Shown piece by piece: positions 28,872 through 39,383 of a DNA stretch of 64,000 bases (positions are counted from its first letter, which is position 1; each line of letters begins with the position of its first letter). A program made the translations under genes and the position numbers. The stretch is from Komagataeibacter diospyri. GTDB taxonomy: Bacteria; Pseudomonadota; Alphaproteobacteria; Acetobacterales; Acetobacteraceae. The notes beneath the pieces are model-generated. The model made no database searches. It worked only from the letters and a program-made list of their open reading frames with translations, and had not been told where the DNA came from. Where the stretch lies: positions 124,001-188,000 of the forward strand of contig NZ_BDLU01000032.1 in NCBI RefSeq assembly GCF_006538165.1. Reading direction: 5' to 3'.

Positions 28872-29724
28872 TTCCCCAAAAACATCACGCAACGGGTGGC
28901 GGATCAGCGAACCGCCACCGCCCTATGGCGTGGCGTTGCCACAGACCCCTGCCATACGGCGCGTGGTGGCGAACAATCCCGGTCCCATGACCGGCAACGG
29001 CACCAATAGCTGGCTGGCGGACCATGATGGGGGCTGCGTGATCATTGACCCCGGCAGCACCGATCCCGCCCATCTTGACGCACTGGTCATGGCTGCGGGC
29101 AACCTGCCAGTTACCCATATCATCCTGACCCATACCCATGCGGACCACCTGGCTGGCGCCCGCCCGCTTGGAACACGGCTGGGCATTCCGGTCTGCGGTT
29201 TTCATGCCAGTGCAGAAGCCGACTTCATCCCCGATATCGGATTGCGCGACGGAGATGAAATCGCGGGGCTGCGGGTGCTGTACACACCGGGCCATGCCAG
29301 CGACCATATCTGTCTTGAAACGCCGGATGGCATCATCTTCACCGGCGATCATGTCATGGGCTGGTCCACCACCATGGTGCCCCCTGCCCCGCATGGATCG
29401 GTCCAGCAGTTTCTGGACAGCATGGACTACCTGCTGCGACGCGACAGCCACCTGCTGTTACCCGCGCACGGCCCGGCCATACCGCATGTGAAAGCCTGTA
29501 TCGAGGGACTGGTCGCCCACCGCCGCGCACGTGAGGACAGCATTCTGGCGCTGCTGCCGCCTGAACCCCGCACGCTGGATGAAATCGTGGACAGCATGTA
29601 CCACAACCTGCGCCCCGGCCTGCGCCGCGCAGCCCGGCTGAACCTTCATGCCCACCTGGAAAAGCTGGCACATGATGGTCACGTGATTCTGGATGGGGAT
29701 CAATGGGCGAAGACCATGCCCTGA
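28852..29724 (+). CDS. metallo-beta-lactamase-fold hydrolase (LACTB2/glyoxalase II-like)
   Basis: This 290-aa protein has the dinuclear metal site of the superfamily: THTHADHLAG, a distal His in VLYTPGHASDHI, Asp in FTGDHVMGW and His in LPAHGPAI. NNPGPMTGNGTNSWL near the N-terminus and the C-terminal helical part (TLDEIVDSMYHNLRPGLRRAA) resemble the LACTB2/RNase-like subgroup. The natural substrate cannot be told. The start overlaps the end of the PEP carboxylase gene by 20 bases, so translation is probably coupled. Confidence 0.85.
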   Translation: MSAPLANSPKTSRNGWRISEPPPPYGVALPQTPAIRRVVANNPGPMTGNGTNSWLADHDGGCVIIDPGSTDPAHLDALVMAAGNLPVTHIILTHTHADHLAGARPLGTRLGIPVCGFHASAEADFIPDIGLRDGDEIAGLRVLYTPGHASDHICLETPDGIIFTGDHVMGWSTTMVPPAPHGSVQQFLDSMDYLLRRDSHLLLPAHGPAIPHVKACIEGLVAHRRAREDSILALLPPEPRTLDEIVDSMYHNLRPGLRRAARLNLHAHLEKLAHDGHVILDGDQWAKTMP

Positions 29725-30013
29725 TGGCGTTATCCACCATCGCGTCACGGATTTATTTTACCACGACGGAATATATTTTCATGCGTGCTTGATAACCGGA
29801 AGACATCAAGCACCTCAATCCAGCATACCCCTTGCAGCAAGTATGCTTTCAAAGGGTGTCATCATATCATGTGACATGCGGCTATTCTGGACGGTTCAGA
29901 TATTTCATTACAGAAGCAGGCGAAGCTATCCTTTCCCTGCCGTAATCCTGAGTACAGACCACCTGTCTACATGATTTTACCCGGCTGCCATTCAATCGGC
30001 CGCCTCATGATAC
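29725..30013. other. A+T-richer intergenic region with two stem-loops
   Basis: I find no convincing gene here. Two inverted repeats follow the hydrolase gene: GTGCTTGAT/ATCAAGCAC (29785-29793 and 29805-29813) and AGCATAC/GTATGCT (29822-29828 and 29841-29847). The second, followed by TTTC, may end the ppc transcript. The rest (29850-30010) is unusually A+T-rich for this window and shows nothing I can name. Confidence 0.5.
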
Positions 30014-30043
30014 AAAAAAACCGGCCCCTTTCGGGAGCCGGTT
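30014..30043 (-). terminator. intrinsic terminator of fusA
   Basis: On the minus strand AAACCGGC and GCCGGTT form a stem around CTCCCGAAAGGG, followed by seven T residues. It begins 27 bases after the fusA stop codon. The A-tract on the other side could let it act in both directions. Confidence 0.85.
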
Positions 30044-30070
30044 TCTTTTGATGCTCTCTTTCGAGAAAGA

Positions 30071-32158
30071 TCAGGCAGACTGCGCCATGATCTCTTCCGC
30101 AACGTTGCGGGGCACCGGATCGTAATGATGGAACTGCATCGTGAAGGATGCACGGCCCTTGGTCATCGAACGCAGGTGCGAAATGTAGCCGAACATTTCC
30201 TTCAGCGGCACGGCCGCGCGGACCATGACGGTGGAACCAGCGGTTTCCTGACTCTGGATCATGCCACGGCGACGGTTAAGGTCACCCACCACGTCACCAA
30301 CATGATCGTTCGGGGTGGTCACTTCCACGTCCATGATCGGCTCAAGAATAACCGGACCGGCCTTCTTCATGCCTTCACGGAAGCAGGCCTTGGCCGCGAT
30401 TTCGAACGCCAGTGCCGAGGAGTCGACATCATGGTATTTGCCGTCCAGCAGCGTGAACTTGAAGTCCACGGTGGGGAACCCGGCCAGCACGCCGGTCGTG
30501 GCCTGCGCCTGGATGCCCTTGTCCACCGCCGGGATGTATTCCTTCGGCACGGTGCCGCCGACGACCTTGTTCTCGAAGGAGATGCCTTCGTTACGCTCAA
30601 CCGGCGCGAACTCGATCTTCACTTCCGCGAACTGGCCCGAACCACCCGACTGCTTCTTGTGGGTATAGGTTTCGGTATGCGCCTTGGTGATCGTTTCACG
30701 ATACGCAACCTGCGGCGCGCCGATGTTCGCGTCCACGCCATATTCACGACGCAGGCGGTCGATGATGATGTCGAGGTGCAGTTCACCCATGCCCGACAGG
30801 ATGGTCTGGCCCGTTTCCTGATCGGTCTTCAGGCGCAGGGAGGGATCTTCACCGGACAGCTTCTGCAGCGCCAGCGTCATCTTTTCCACGCCGTCCTTCG
30901 TCTTCGGTTCGACGGAGATATCGATGACGGGGATCGGGAAGCTCATGCGTTCCAGCACCACGGGATCGGCCGGATCGGCCAGCGTGTCGCCGGTCTGGCT
31001 GTCCTTCAGGCCGACAAAGGCGGCAATGTCGCCTGCGTGGACTTCGGACAGTTCCTCGCGCTTGTCAGCATGCATCTGGTAGATGCGGCCGATACGCTCC
31101 TTGTGACCCTTGGTCGTGTTCAGCACGGTATCACCGGTCTTCAGCACGCCACGATAGACGCGCACGAAGGTCAGCGTGCCGTATTTGTCGTTGATGATCT
31201 TGAATGCGAGACCAGCAAACTTGCCATCCGGGTCAACCGGGATGATCGGCAGCTTGTTCTCGTCCACTTCCTCGTCTTCCGGCGGGGCGATACGGATGCC
31301 TTCCACGTCGTTCGGCGCGGGCAGGAAGTCGATCACGGCGTCGAGCAGCGGCTGGACACCCTTGTTCTTGAAGGCCGTGCCGCACAGGACGGGACGGAAG
31401 TCACCAGCGATGGTGCCCTTCTTGATGCAGCGCTTCAGCGTCGCGACGTCCACGTCGCCCTTGTCGAAGTATTCTTCCATCGCCGCGTCATCAACCGACA
31501 GCGCGGTGTCCAGAAGGTTCTGGCGCGCTTCGGCGGCCTTTTCCTTCAGGTCGGCGGGAATTTCTTCGTAATGGAACTTCGCACCCAGCTCACCGCCTTC
31601 CCAGACGATGGCGCGCATCTCGATCAGATCCACCACGCCGACGAAGTTTTCTTCGGCGCCGATGGGCAGCTGCAGCGGGATCGCGACAATGTCCAGCTTC
31701 TCCTTCAGCGTGCTGAAGGCGTAGTAGAAGTCGGCACCGGTACGGTCCAGCTTGTTGATGAAGATGATGCGGGGCACGTTGTAGCGGTCAGCCAGACGCC
31801 AGTTGGTCTCAGACTGCGGCTGCACGCCGGCAACGCCTTCGATGATGAAGATCGCGCCATCAAGCACACGCAGCGAGCGGTTGACTTCGATGTTGAAGTC
31901 AATGTGGCCCGGGGTGTCGATGATGTTGATGCGACGGCCTTCCCACTCACACGTCACGGCAGCCGAGGTGATCGTGATGCCGCGCTCACGCTCCTGCGCC
32001 ATGTAGTCGGTGGTGGTGTTGCCTTCGTGCACCTCACCGATCTTATGAGACACACCGGTGTAGTACAGGATACGCTCGGTGGTGGTGGTCTTGCCGGCAT
32101 CGATGTGCGCGGTAATACCGATATTGCGAATCAGGGACAGATCAGACTTGGCGGACAC
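30071..32158 (-). CDS. fusA: translation elongation factor G
   Basis: EF-G is the GTPase that translocates the ribosome. The 695-aa protein shows G1 [16 protein letters not shown]2 in [16 protein letters not shown]3 DTPGHIDF and G4 [10 protein letters not shown]. Domain IV contains [11 protein letters not shown] and domain [20 protein letters not shown]. The start is a GTG at 32158 preceded by GGAGG; the eight residues upstream in frame come from the leader. Here it is a single-gene unit next to rpmB and not inside the str operon. Confidence 0.97.
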   Translation of the reverse strand: MSAKSDLSLIRNIGITAHIDAGKTTTTERILYYTGVSHKIGEVHEGNTTTDYMAQERERGITITSAAVTCEWEGRRINIIDTPGHIDFNIEVNRSLRVLDGAIFIIEGVAGVQPQSETNWRLADRYNVPRIIFINKLDRTGADFYYAFSTLKEKLDIVAIPLQLPIGAEENFVGVVDLIEMRAIVWEGGELGAKFHYEEIPADLKEKAAEARQNLLDTALSVDDAAMEEYFDKGDVDVATLKRCIKKGTIAGDFRPVLCGTAFKNKGVQPLLDAVIDFLPAPNDVEGIRIAPPEDEEVDENKLPIIPVDPDGKFAGLAFKIINDKYGTLTFVRVYRGVLKTGDTVLNTTKGHKERIGRIYQMHADKREELSEVHAGDIAAFVGLKDSQTGDTLADPADPVVLERMSFPIPVIDISVEPKTKDGVEKMTLALQKLSGEDPSLRLKTDQETGQTILSGMGELHLDIIIDRLRREYGVDANIGAPQVAYRETITKAHTETYTHKKQSGGSGQFAEVKIEFAPVERNEGISFENKVVGGTVPKEYIPAVDKGIQAQATTGVLAGFPTVDFKFTLLDGKYHDVDSSALAFEIAAKACFREGMKKAGPVILEPIMDVEVTTPNDHVGDVVGDLNRRRGMIQSQETAGSTVMVRAAVPLKEMFGYISHLRSMTKGRASFTMQFHHYDPVPRNVAEEIMAQSA

Positions 32159-32375
32159 GGGGGAACCTCCACAAGACAACACGGGCGCGAACGGGAACCT
32201 TTCCCTTTCGCGCCTGCCGGAACCGTAAGCTGCTTCCGCCCTCAGTCTTTTTCAACATGGACGACGCAGACCGGCACAGCGGAACAATGCACCAGACTTC
32301 AGTCAGGCTTCATCTACGACAGACGGGCCGACCGCCACCCCGTCACTGCAGGGTGATGGCCGGCCCGGTCGCATA

Positions 32376-32675
32376 TCAGGCCACAGCGGCCTTTTTTTCC
32401 TGAACGCGCAGGATACGGCGCTTCACCGTCATGGCTTCCGGCGTCAGCTTGCGGTTCGGGGTGGACAGCAGGAACGCGTCCAGACCGCCATTGTGTTCGA
32501 CCGTGCGGATGCCGTTGGTGGTCATGCGCATGGGAACCGCCGTGCCGAGAATATCGGACAGCAGCGAGGTTTCCTGCAGGTTGGGCAGGAAGCGACGACG
32601 GGACTTGTTGTTGGCGTGGCTGACGTTGTTGCCCGTCAGCACGCCCTTGCCTGTGATCTGGCAGCGGCGAGACAT
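32376..32675 (-). CDS. rpmB: 50S ribosomal protein L28
   Basis: A 99-aa protein starting [24 protein letters not shown] (shown in part: [10 protein letters not shown]), the L28 signature, followed by RRRFLPNLQ and a basic C-terminus ([16 protein letters not shown]). GAGGATG precedes the ATG at 32675; the upstream frame to 32723 is leader sequence. It lacks the zinc-ribbon CxxC pair seen in some L28 proteins. Confidence 0.96.
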   Translation of the reverse strand: MSRRCQITGKGVLTGNNVSHANNKSRRRFLPNLQETSLLSDILGTAVPMRMTTNGIRTVEHNGGLDAFLLSTPNRKLTPEAMTVKRRILRVQEKKAAVA

Positions 32676-32857
32676 TTTATCATCCTCGGATATAGCTGTA
32701 GCCGAGGCATAAATGCCCGGCAAGGATCGTCTAGATTAGGCGCGGCTTATCGCCAAACCACCGCCAACAGTCAAGATGCATAAGCATGATTCGGCATTTT
32801 TTGTCCGGCATGGGGGACAAAGCGTGGCATTTCGTCCCCACTTTTTCCCCTGAGGGC

Positions 32858-33124
32858 TCAGCCTGCCTTCTGATCGTGGTCGGGGTGCAGTTCACCCGCC
32901 TGCACGCTGTGCAGCGCGTTTTCCAGCATGGCCTGCATGGTCTCGCGCCCCATGGTGCGCGACAGAAGCCCCAGTGAGCCGCCCAGCAGTGCGGAGGCAA
33001 TGGCCACCGGCGGCAGGTTTTCACCCAGCATATATTCGATGGCCTTGTCCACCACCGCGCCGCAATGGCTCAGTTCGGGGGGGATGGCGTCCCCTTCGGG
33101 GGGCTGGTTGTTCGTGTCCGTCAT
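32858..33124 (-). CDS. small hypothetical protein, 88 aa
   Basis: I do not recognise a named family. The protein is acidic and mainly helical, with a short hydrophobic stretch (PPVAIASALLGGSLGLLS, residues about 38-55) that could be amphipathic, and a single Cys in ELSHCGAVVDKAIEYML. AGGAGCCGTGAC precedes the ATG, a good ribosome-binding site, which supports a real gene. It sits about 100 bases after the Atm1-like exporter on the same strand and may be co-transcribed with it. Confidence 0.7.
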   Translation of the reverse strand: MTDTNNQPPEGDAIPPELSHCGAVVDKAIEYMLGENLPPVAIASALLGGSLGLLSRTMGRETMQAMLENALHSVQAGELHPDHDQKAG

Positions 33125-33223
33125 GTCACGGCTCCTTCTAGCGTTCTTCCTGATATGTACTTCCTTGCCACCGCTGACCAGTGCGGGGCGGTCATGCGCG
33201 CGCCTCCGTCGCGCATGAGCGGG

Positions 33224-35065
33224 TCAAACCCCGGCGGCTTCCTCCTCGGCCTGTATCGCCCACATTTCGGCATACAGGCCGCCGCGTTCCAGCAGGGCGC
33301 GATGGGTTCCGCGCTCCAGTATCCGCCCCTGCCCCATCACAAGGATTTCATCCACATCAACGATGGTGGACAGGCGGTGGGCGATGATGATGGTCGTGCG
33401 GTTGGCGGCCACCGTGTGCAGCGCGGTCTGGATTTCCTGCTCGGTGCGGGTATCCAGCGCGCTTGTCGCCTCATCCAGCAGCAGGACGCGCGGATTCTTC
33501 AGGATGGTGCGGGCAATCGCCACGCGCTGCTTTTCACCACCCGACAGCTTCAGCCCGCGTTCACCCACCCGCGTGGCGTAGCCTTCGGGCAGGGTCATGA
33601 TGAAGTCATGGATGCAGGCCAGCTTCGCCGCATGCTCCACCTCCGCCTGCGTGGCGCCCAGGCGACCATAGGCGATGTTGTAGCCGATCGTGTCGTTGAA
33701 CAGGATGGTGTCCTGCGGCACGACGCCCACGGCCCCGCGCAGGGCCGCCTGCGCACAGTCACGGATGTCATGCCCGTCGATCAGGATGCGGCCCGATGTC
33801 ACATCATAGAAGCGGAACAGCAGGCGGCTGATGGTGGACTTGCCCGCCCCCGTCGGCCCGACAATGGCCACCCGGTGGCCCGCCGGGACATGGAAGCTGA
33901 CCCCGCGCAGGATCTCGCGGTCGGGACGGTAGCTGAAATGCACGCCCTCGAAACGGATGTCGGCGGCAGGCGCTTCATCCAGGCGCGCGGGCAGGCTGAC
34001 CGCGTCCGCGGAATCGGTGATATCGGCCTGTTCATCCATCAGGGCGAACATGTGTTCAAGATCCACCAGCGAATTGCGCAGCGAGGAATAGACGCTGCCC
34101 AGGAAGTTCAGCGGCAGGTAGAGCTGCATGAGGTAAGTGTTGACCAGCACGAAATGCCCCACCGTCATGCGGCCTGCCTCCACATCCCGCCCGGCCATCA
34201 GCATGACGGCGATCAGGGCGGTGGCAATGATCGCGGCCTGCCCGAAATTCAGGCCATTGAGCGAAATCTGGGTGCGGATGGCGGCGGCCTCATAACGCCG
34301 CTGGGCGTCCTCGTAGCGTTTGCGTTCGTGTTCCTCGTTGCCGAAATATTTGACCGTTTCATAATTCAGCAGGCTGTCCAGTGCTTTCCAACTGGCCTCG
34401 CTGTTGATGTCGTTCATCTGGCGCCGCAACCCGATCCGCCATGACGTGAACTGGATGGTGAACACCACGTAAGCCGCCACCGCCACAAGCATAACCACCG
34501 CGTACCGCCAGTCGAACAGCCGCCAGATCACGATAATGACCATCAGTGCCTCGATCAGGGTCGGCACCACGTTGAACACACCCACACGCAGCAGGGTCTC
34601 GATCGCTTCCGTCCCGCGCGCAATGGCACGCGTCACCCCGCCCGACTGGCGGTTGAGGTGAAAGCGCAGTGACAGCTGGTGCATATGCGTGAAGCTGCGC
34701 ATGGCCGCGATCCGGCTGATACGGTAACGCAGCGGGGCGAACAGGGCATCGCGCAGTTCCCCCAGCCCCGCCGCCGCCATGCGCAGCAGGCCGTAACCCA
34801 CAATCAGCACCAGCGGCATCATGGCCGCATGCCCTGCTACGGGCTGCAGGGCGTCAATCACCCGGCTGTAGGCATAGGGCACGCCAATGGTGGCGACCTT
34901 GGCCGCGATCAGCAGGATGCATACCCCCACCACGCGCAGCCGGGTGCGCAGGTCATGGCGGGGCCACAGATAGGGCAGAAGGCCGCGCAGGGTGGCGGCG
35001 GCGGAACGTTCCGGCAGGTCCTGCCGGGTCTTGTGGGAAACAGCCATATGCACGGCATGTGGCAT
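33224..35065 (-). CDS. Atm1-type ABC exporter (half-transporter with fused ATPase)
   Basis: A 613-aa ABC transporter with an N-terminal six-helix membrane domain and a C-terminal ATPase. It has Walker A GPTGAGKSTISRLLF, signature LKLSGGEKQRVAIAR and Walker B VLLLDEATSALDTRTEQ. The loop NYETVKYFGNEEHERKRY is the hallmark of the Atm1/HMT1 (ABCB7) group, which exports glutathione-linked persulfides or metal conjugates and in mitochondria supports Fe-S protein biogenesis. No ribosome-binding site is obvious; ATGs at 35065 and 35047 are both possible starts. Confidence 0.9.
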   Translation of the reverse strand: MPHAVHMAVSHKTRQDLPERSAAATLRGLLPYLWPRHDLRTRLRVVGVCILLIAAKVATIGVPYAYSRVIDALQPVAGHAAMMPLVLIVGYGLLRMAAAGLGELRDALFAPLRYRISRIAAMRSFTHMHQLSLRFHLNRQSGGVTRAIARGTEAIETLLRVGVFNVVPTLIEALMVIIVIWRLFDWRYAVVMLVAVAAYVVFTIQFTSWRIGLRRQMNDINSEASWKALDSLLNYETVKYFGNEEHERKRYEDAQRRYEAAAIRTQISLNGLNFGQAAIIATALIAVMLMAGRDVEAGRMTVGHFVLVNTYLMQLYLPLNFLGSVYSSLRNSLVDLEHMFALMDEQADITDSADAVSLPARLDEAPAADIRFEGVHFSYRPDREILRGVSFHVPAGHRVAIVGPTGAGKSTISRLLFRFYDVTSGRILIDGHDIRDCAQAALRGAVGVVPQDTILFNDTIGYNIAYGRLGATQAEVEHAAKLACIHDFIMTLPEGYATRVGERGLKLSGGEKQRVAIARTILKNPRVLLLDEATSALDTRTEQEIQTALHTVAANRTTIIIAHRLSTIVDVDEILVMGQGRILERGTHRALLERGGLYAEMWAIQAEEEAAGV

Positions 35066-35177
35066 ACGTTACGGGTTTTGCAACCCATATCTCCCTGTCA
35101 TTCCGGCGCGCCCGAAGGATTGTCAGCCCCGGGGGCAGCCGGTATGCCAGCCATGGCCCGAAGGACAGGGATGGATC

Positions 35178-36029
35178 ATGTCACGTAACCTCGATGGTTT
35201 TTTTCGTCATATCGCCGCCTGCAACACGGCGGTGCTGCCCGGTGGGCGGCTGGAATTCCGGCTGGGCACGCAGCCCGCGGGGTGGGTGCAGCCTGACCTG
35301 CTGCCGGTCCTGCTGCGCCATGGCATGACGCATGCGGGGGACAGCGTCACCCTGGATGACCCCGCGCGGCTGGAACAGATAGGCGGGGCCATGGCACGCG
35401 AGGGGGTGTACCGCTCCCACCATGAACTGTTTGACGTCTGGACCGACATGGGCCGACCGCCGGTCGCCCGCATTGACCGGGGCGCGCTGCCGCTGTTTGG
35501 CCTGATGGCGGCGGGCGTGCACCTCAATGGCCTGGTGCGGCGGCCCGATGGGCTGTATCTGTGGATCGCCCGGCGGTCCATGACCAAACGGCTGGACCCC
35601 GGCAAGCTGGACCATCTGGTTGCGGGTGGCATCCCGGCGGGGCACACGGCGGCACAGGCGCTGGTCAAGGAAGCGGCAGAGGAAGCCAGCCTGCCGCCCG
35701 AACTGGTGGCCCACGCCCGCCCCACGGCGGACATCCGTTACGCGCTGGATCGCCCGGAGGGGCTGCGCCGCGACGTGCTGCACTGTTTCGAACTGGAACT
35801 GCCGATCGATTTCATCCCCACCCCCGCCGATGGGGAAGTGGAGGAATTCCGCCTGATCCCGGTGGAGGAAGCCTATGCGCTGGTCCGTGATACCGATGAG
35901 TTCAAGTTCAACGTGAACCTTGTGCTGATCGACCTGTTCCTGCGCACGGGCATGATTGACCCCACCAGTCCCGAAGGCCAGCGCCTGCGCCATGGCCTGA
36001 CCGGCTGGCACGCCCCGAAAACCGACTGA
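35178..36029 (+). CDS. Nudix hydrolase with N-terminal DUF4743 domain
   Basis: This 283-aa protein combines an N-terminal DUF4743 domain (MSRNLDGFFRHIAACNT ... FRLGTQPAGWVQP) with a Nudix domain. The Nudix box reads GGIPAGHTAAQALVKEAAEE: the catalytic EE pair is kept but the first Glu is His and Arg is Lys. That pattern is, from memory, common in this subgroup, related to thiamine-pyrophosphokinase-linked yeast proteins. A pyrophosphate-containing substrate is likely but unknown. The ATG at 35178 follows CAGGGATGG; the open frame upstream to 34992 overlaps the divergent ABC gene. Confidence 0.85.
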   Translation: MSRNLDGFFRHIAACNTAVLPGGRLEFRLGTQPAGWVQPDLLPVLLRHGMTHAGDSVTLDDPARLEQIGGAMAREGVYRSHHELFDVWTDMGRPPVARIDRGALPLFGLMAAGVHLNGLVRRPDGLYLWIARRSMTKRLDPGKLDHLVAGGIPAGHTAAQALVKEAAEEASLPPELVAHARPTADIRYALDRPEGLRRDVLHCFELELPIDFIPTPADGEVEEFRLIPVEEAYALVRDTDEFKFNVNLVLIDLFLRTGMIDPTSPEGQRLRHGLTGWHAPKTD

Positions 36030-36057
36030 TCCACCGCCCGCGCGCAAGGACCATGCG

Positions 36058-38139
36058 ATGACCCTCCCCCCCGTTCCCCGCAAGATACCCCGCACCATCA
36101 CGCAGCTTGGCCGCACACGGCAGGACGAATATGCGTGGATGAAGGACGACAACTGGCAGAACGTGCTGCGTGACCCGTCCCTGCTGCGCCCTGACATTGC
36201 CGTACACCTGCGGGCGGAAAACGCCTATACGCAATCAGTCCTGTCGGGAACGGAGGCCCTGCAGGAGCAGCTTGTGGCGGAAATGAAGGGACGGATCCAG
36301 CCTGACGATACCTATCCCGCCGTGCCCCACGGGCCGTTTTCCTACCAGACCGGTTACGACGCAGGCGCGCAGTACCCTGTCTACAGACGTTATCCCACCG
36401 ACCGGCCGCAGGCGGAAGAGGTGCTGCTGGATGTCAACGCGGCAGCCCATGGACATGACTATTACGCCGTCGCCACCGCCAGTCACAGCCCCGACCATGC
36501 CCTGTTCGCCTATGCCGAGGATACCCAGGGTTCCGAAATCTACCGCATCCACATCCGCAGGCTTGCGGATATGACCGGTACGGCCCTGCCGCCCGTTGAC
36601 AACTGCAGCGGAGCCTTCGTTTTCTCGCCCGACAGCCAGTTCCTGTTCTGGGTCTGGCGGGACGAACATGGCCGCCCGGCCCGCGTCTACCGCCGCCGTA
36701 TCGGGGAAGATACGGATACGGTGGTATATGAGGAACCCGATCCCGGTTTCTTCGTGGGCGTGGACGCGACGCGTTCAGGCGGATGGATCATCATCTCCAC
36801 CGGCAACCACGACACATCCGAATCCTGGCTGATCCCTGGTCACGACCCGCAGGCTGCACCCGTCTGCGCCGCACCCCGTCAACCCGGACTGATGTACGGA
36901 CTGTACCATCAGGGCCAGCATTTCATCATCCTGACCAATGCCGGCGGCGCATATGATTTCAAGATCATGACCACACCCGACAGCGCGCCGGGACGTGAAA
37001 ACTGGCATGACCTGATCGGGCATGAACCCGGGCGCTACATTACCGACTGCATGGTCTGGTCGGGCCATATCGCATGGCGCGAACGCCGGGATGCGAACAC
37101 CCGCATCGTCATCCGTGACCTGCAGGGCCGTACCCATGCGCTGGAACCCGATGAAGCGGCCTATGACCTGACATTCGCGGGCGGTTACGAATACGACACG
37201 ACCGAACTGCGCTATATCTACCAGTCCCCCACCACGCCACGGCAGTGGCATGCGCAGGACATGACGACGCGTGCCGACCGGGTGCTCAAGCGGCAATCCG
37301 TGCCCTCGGGCCACGACCCGGCGCAGTACCGCTGCTGGCGGCTTATGGCGCAGGCCCCGGATGGGGAGCAGGTACCCATAACCGTGCTGGGCCGCCATGA
37401 CACGCCCATAGATGGCTCCGCCCCGCTGCTGCTTTACGGTTACGGGTCCTATGGCCATGCCATCGACCCGGTATTTTCCACCCGCGTGCTCAGCCTTGTG
37501 GACCGGGGGTGGTTCTATGCCATTGCCCATGTCCGCGGCGGGTCGGAAAAGGGCTGGAACTGGTTCCTTGGCGGTCGGGGGCGCAACAAGCCCAGTACCT
37601 TCAGCGACTTCATCGCCTGCGCCACCTCCCTGACCGATGCGGGCTTTGGCGCGCCGGGACGGATCGTGGCGGATGGGCGTTCGGCAGGTGGCATGGTGAT
37701 GGGAGCGATCGCCAACATGCGGCCCGACCTGTTCGCGGGCATTGTGGCGGTGGTACCATTCGTGGATGAACTGAATACCATGTCCGATGACACACTGCCC
37801 CTGACCCCACCGGAATGGCCCGAATGGGGCAACCCGCTGGAAGATGCAGATGCCTATGACCTGATCGCAAGCTACGCCGCGTATGAACAGGTGGCCCCGC
37901 GCGCCTACCCCGCCATTCTGGCCCTGGGCGGCCTGACCGACCCGCGCGTTACATACTGGGAACCGGCGAAATGGGTCGCGCGCCTGCGCGACCACAACCG
38001 ATCGGACCGACCCATCATGCTGCGCACGAATATGGAAGCGGGGCACCGGGGGGCGACGGGACGCTTCGATTCCCTGAAAGAAGCCGCCCTGATTCATGCT
38101 TTTGCCCTGTGGGCCGTTGAAACGACGCCCCCGACATAG
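36058..38139 (+). CDS. ptrB: oligopeptidase B (S9A serine peptidase)
   Basis: A 693-aa cytosolic peptidase that cleaves short peptides after Arg or Lys. The N-terminus has the family start (PPVPRKIPRTITQLGRTRQDEYAWM, shown in part: DEYAWMKDDNWQNVL), followed by the beta-propeller. The catalytic triad is visible as Ser in VADGRSAGGMVMG, Asp in GGLTDPRVTYWEPAKW and His in EAGHRGATGRF. It begins 28 bases after the Nudix gene on the same strand. Confidence 0.93.
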   Translation: MTLPPVPRKIPRTITQLGRTRQDEYAWMKDDNWQNVLRDPSLLRPDIAVHLRAENAYTQSVLSGTEALQEQLVAEMKGRIQPDDTYPAVPHGPFSYQTGYDAGAQYPVYRRYPTDRPQAEEVLLDVNAAAHGHDYYAVATASHSPDHALFAYAEDTQGSEIYRIHIRRLADMTGTALPPVDNCSGAFVFSPDSQFLFWVWRDEHGRPARVYRRRIGEDTDTVVYEEPDPGFFVGVDATRSGGWIIISTGNHDTSESWLIPGHDPQAAPVCAAPRQPGLMYGLYHQGQHFIILTNAGGAYDFKIMTTPDSAPGRENWHDLIGHEPGRYITDCMVWSGHIAWRERRDANTRIVIRDLQGRTHALEPDEAAYDLTFAGGYEYDTTELRYIYQSPTTPRQWHAQDMTTRADRVLKRQSVPSGHDPAQYRCWRLMAQAPDGEQVPITVLGRHDTPIDGSAPLLLYGYGSYGHAIDPVFSTRVLSLVDRGWFYAIAHVRGGSEKGWNWFLGGRGRNKPSTFSDFIACATSLTDAGFGAPGRIVADGRSAGGMVMGAIANMRPDLFAGIVAVVPFVDELNTMSDDTLPLTPPEWPEWGNPLEDADAYDLIASYAAYEQVAPRAYPAILALGGLTDPRVTYWEPAKWVARLRDHNRSDRPIMLRTNMEAGHRGATGRFDSLKEAALIHAFALWAVETTPPT

Positions 38140-38216
38140 GATTAATGTCTTTGCTGGAACGATCCCGTTAACACCAGCACCCGTATCGACACAGCCCGTT
38201 TTCCAGAGGAATGACC

Positions 38217-39365
38217 ATGACGGATCCCTACAACGCGGATCAGGAGCAGGCAGGTGCCCCCATGCCGGGCCACCGCATGGATCCTGCATCCACGATGCGC
38301 ACCTTCCGGTCATTCAGCGAAACCCAGCGTACGCAGCGCATGGCGCGTGCGGGGCTGGCACTGTTTTTTGTCCTGCTGGCGCTGTACACCGTGCGCGGTT
38401 TCCTGCCATCTCTGATCTGGGGCTGCATATTCGCGATTGCCTCGTGGCCACTATACGCACGGGCACGCAGGCGGTGGCATTCACGCGCGCATCAGACCCT
38501 GCTGCCGGTCCTGTTCACGCTGGCCATTGCCCTGATCTTCCTCGGGCCACTGGCGCTGTTCGGGCTGGAAGCGGGGCGTGAGGCGGAAAGCGTGCTCAGG
38601 CTGCTGAATGATGCCCGCCATTCCGGCATTCCCATCCCACCATGGGTCAGCCGCCTGCCCTATGGACAGCAGACGGTTGAAACATGGTGGAACGACCACC
38701 TGAAAAATCCTGCCGATGTCTCCGCCCTGCTCGGGTCCATGAATATTGGACAGGGCGTAAAGGTCACGCAGCAGCTTGGATCGCAGGTGCTGCACCGCGT
38801 CCTGCTGTTCGCCTTCGCCATACTGACGCTGTTTTTCCTGCTCAAGGATGGGGATGCGGTCATCCGCCAGTCCCTTAACGTATCCCGCCGCGCCTTTGGC
38901 AAAAGGGGGGAGCGGATTGCGTTGCAGATCATCGCATCCGTCCATGGGTCGGTATCCGGACTGGTGCTGGTCGGTATTGGCGAGGGCATGCTGATGGGCC
39001 TTGCCTATCTGGTCGCAGGCGCGCCCCACCCGTTCCTGTTTGGAGTGATAACGGCCATTGCCGCCATGATCCCTTTCTGCGCCCTGATTGCCATCAGCGC
39101 CGTCGCCATACTGCTGGTCATCAATACCGGGGCAGTGCTGACGGCCATTGCCATCATTCTGTTTGGCATTGCCGTGATCCTGCTGGCGGACCATCTGGTA
39201 CGCCCTGCCCTGATCGGCGGTTCAACCCAGCTACCCTTCCTGTGGGTGCTGACGGGCATTCTGGGCGGGGCGGAAAGCTGGAGCCTGCTGGGGCTGTTTG
39301 TCGGGCCGGCCATCATGGCGGTGCTGCACATGCTATGGCTGAACTGGAGCCGCGCGCGTTACTAG
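38217..39365 (+). CDS. AI-2E family (PerM/YdiK-like) membrane permease
   Basis: A roughly 382-aa integral membrane protein with about seven helices. An N-terminal pair (LALFFVLLALYTVRGFLP, IWGCIFAIASWPLY) is followed by LLPVLFTLAIALIFLGPLALF, a large polar loop (residues 115-185), LLFAFAILTLFFLLKDGD and a C-terminal bundle including GVITAIAAMIPFCALI. The family is named after the TqsA autoinducer exporter, but members also transport ions; the substrate is unknown. GAGG lies seven bases before the ATG at 38217, favouring it over the ATG at 38211. Confidence 0.85.
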   Translation: MTDPYNADQEQAGAPMPGHRMDPASTMRTFRSFSETQRTQRMARAGLALFFVLLALYTVRGFLPSLIWGCIFAIASWPLYARARRRWHSRAHQTLLPVLFTLAIALIFLGPLALFGLEAGREAESVLRLLNDARHSGIPIPPWVSRLPYGQQTVETWWNDHLKNPADVSALLGSMNIGQGVKVTQQLGSQVLHRVLLFAFAILTLFFLLKDGDAVIRQSLNVSRRAFGKRGERIALQIIASVHGSVSGLVLVGIGEGMLMGLAYLVAGAPHPFLFGVITAIAAMIPFCALIAISAVAILLVINTGAVLTAIAIILFGIAVILLADHLVRPALIGGSTQLPFLWVLTGILGGAESWSLLGLFVGPAIMAVLHMLWLNWSRARY

Positions 39366-39383
39366 CGCGCTTGTAGCAGATAC

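Noticed and set aside
30125..32356. 743-aa open frame on the plus strand opposite fusA
   Set aside because: EF-G on the other strand is unmistakable; the shadow frame has no recognisable motif or ribosome-binding site.
34992..35177. N-terminal extension of the DUF4743/Nudix protein
   Set aside because: The extra 62 codons overlap the divergent exporter gene and are Cys/Pro/Arg-rich; the ATG at 35178 has a good ribosome-binding site and matches the domain start.
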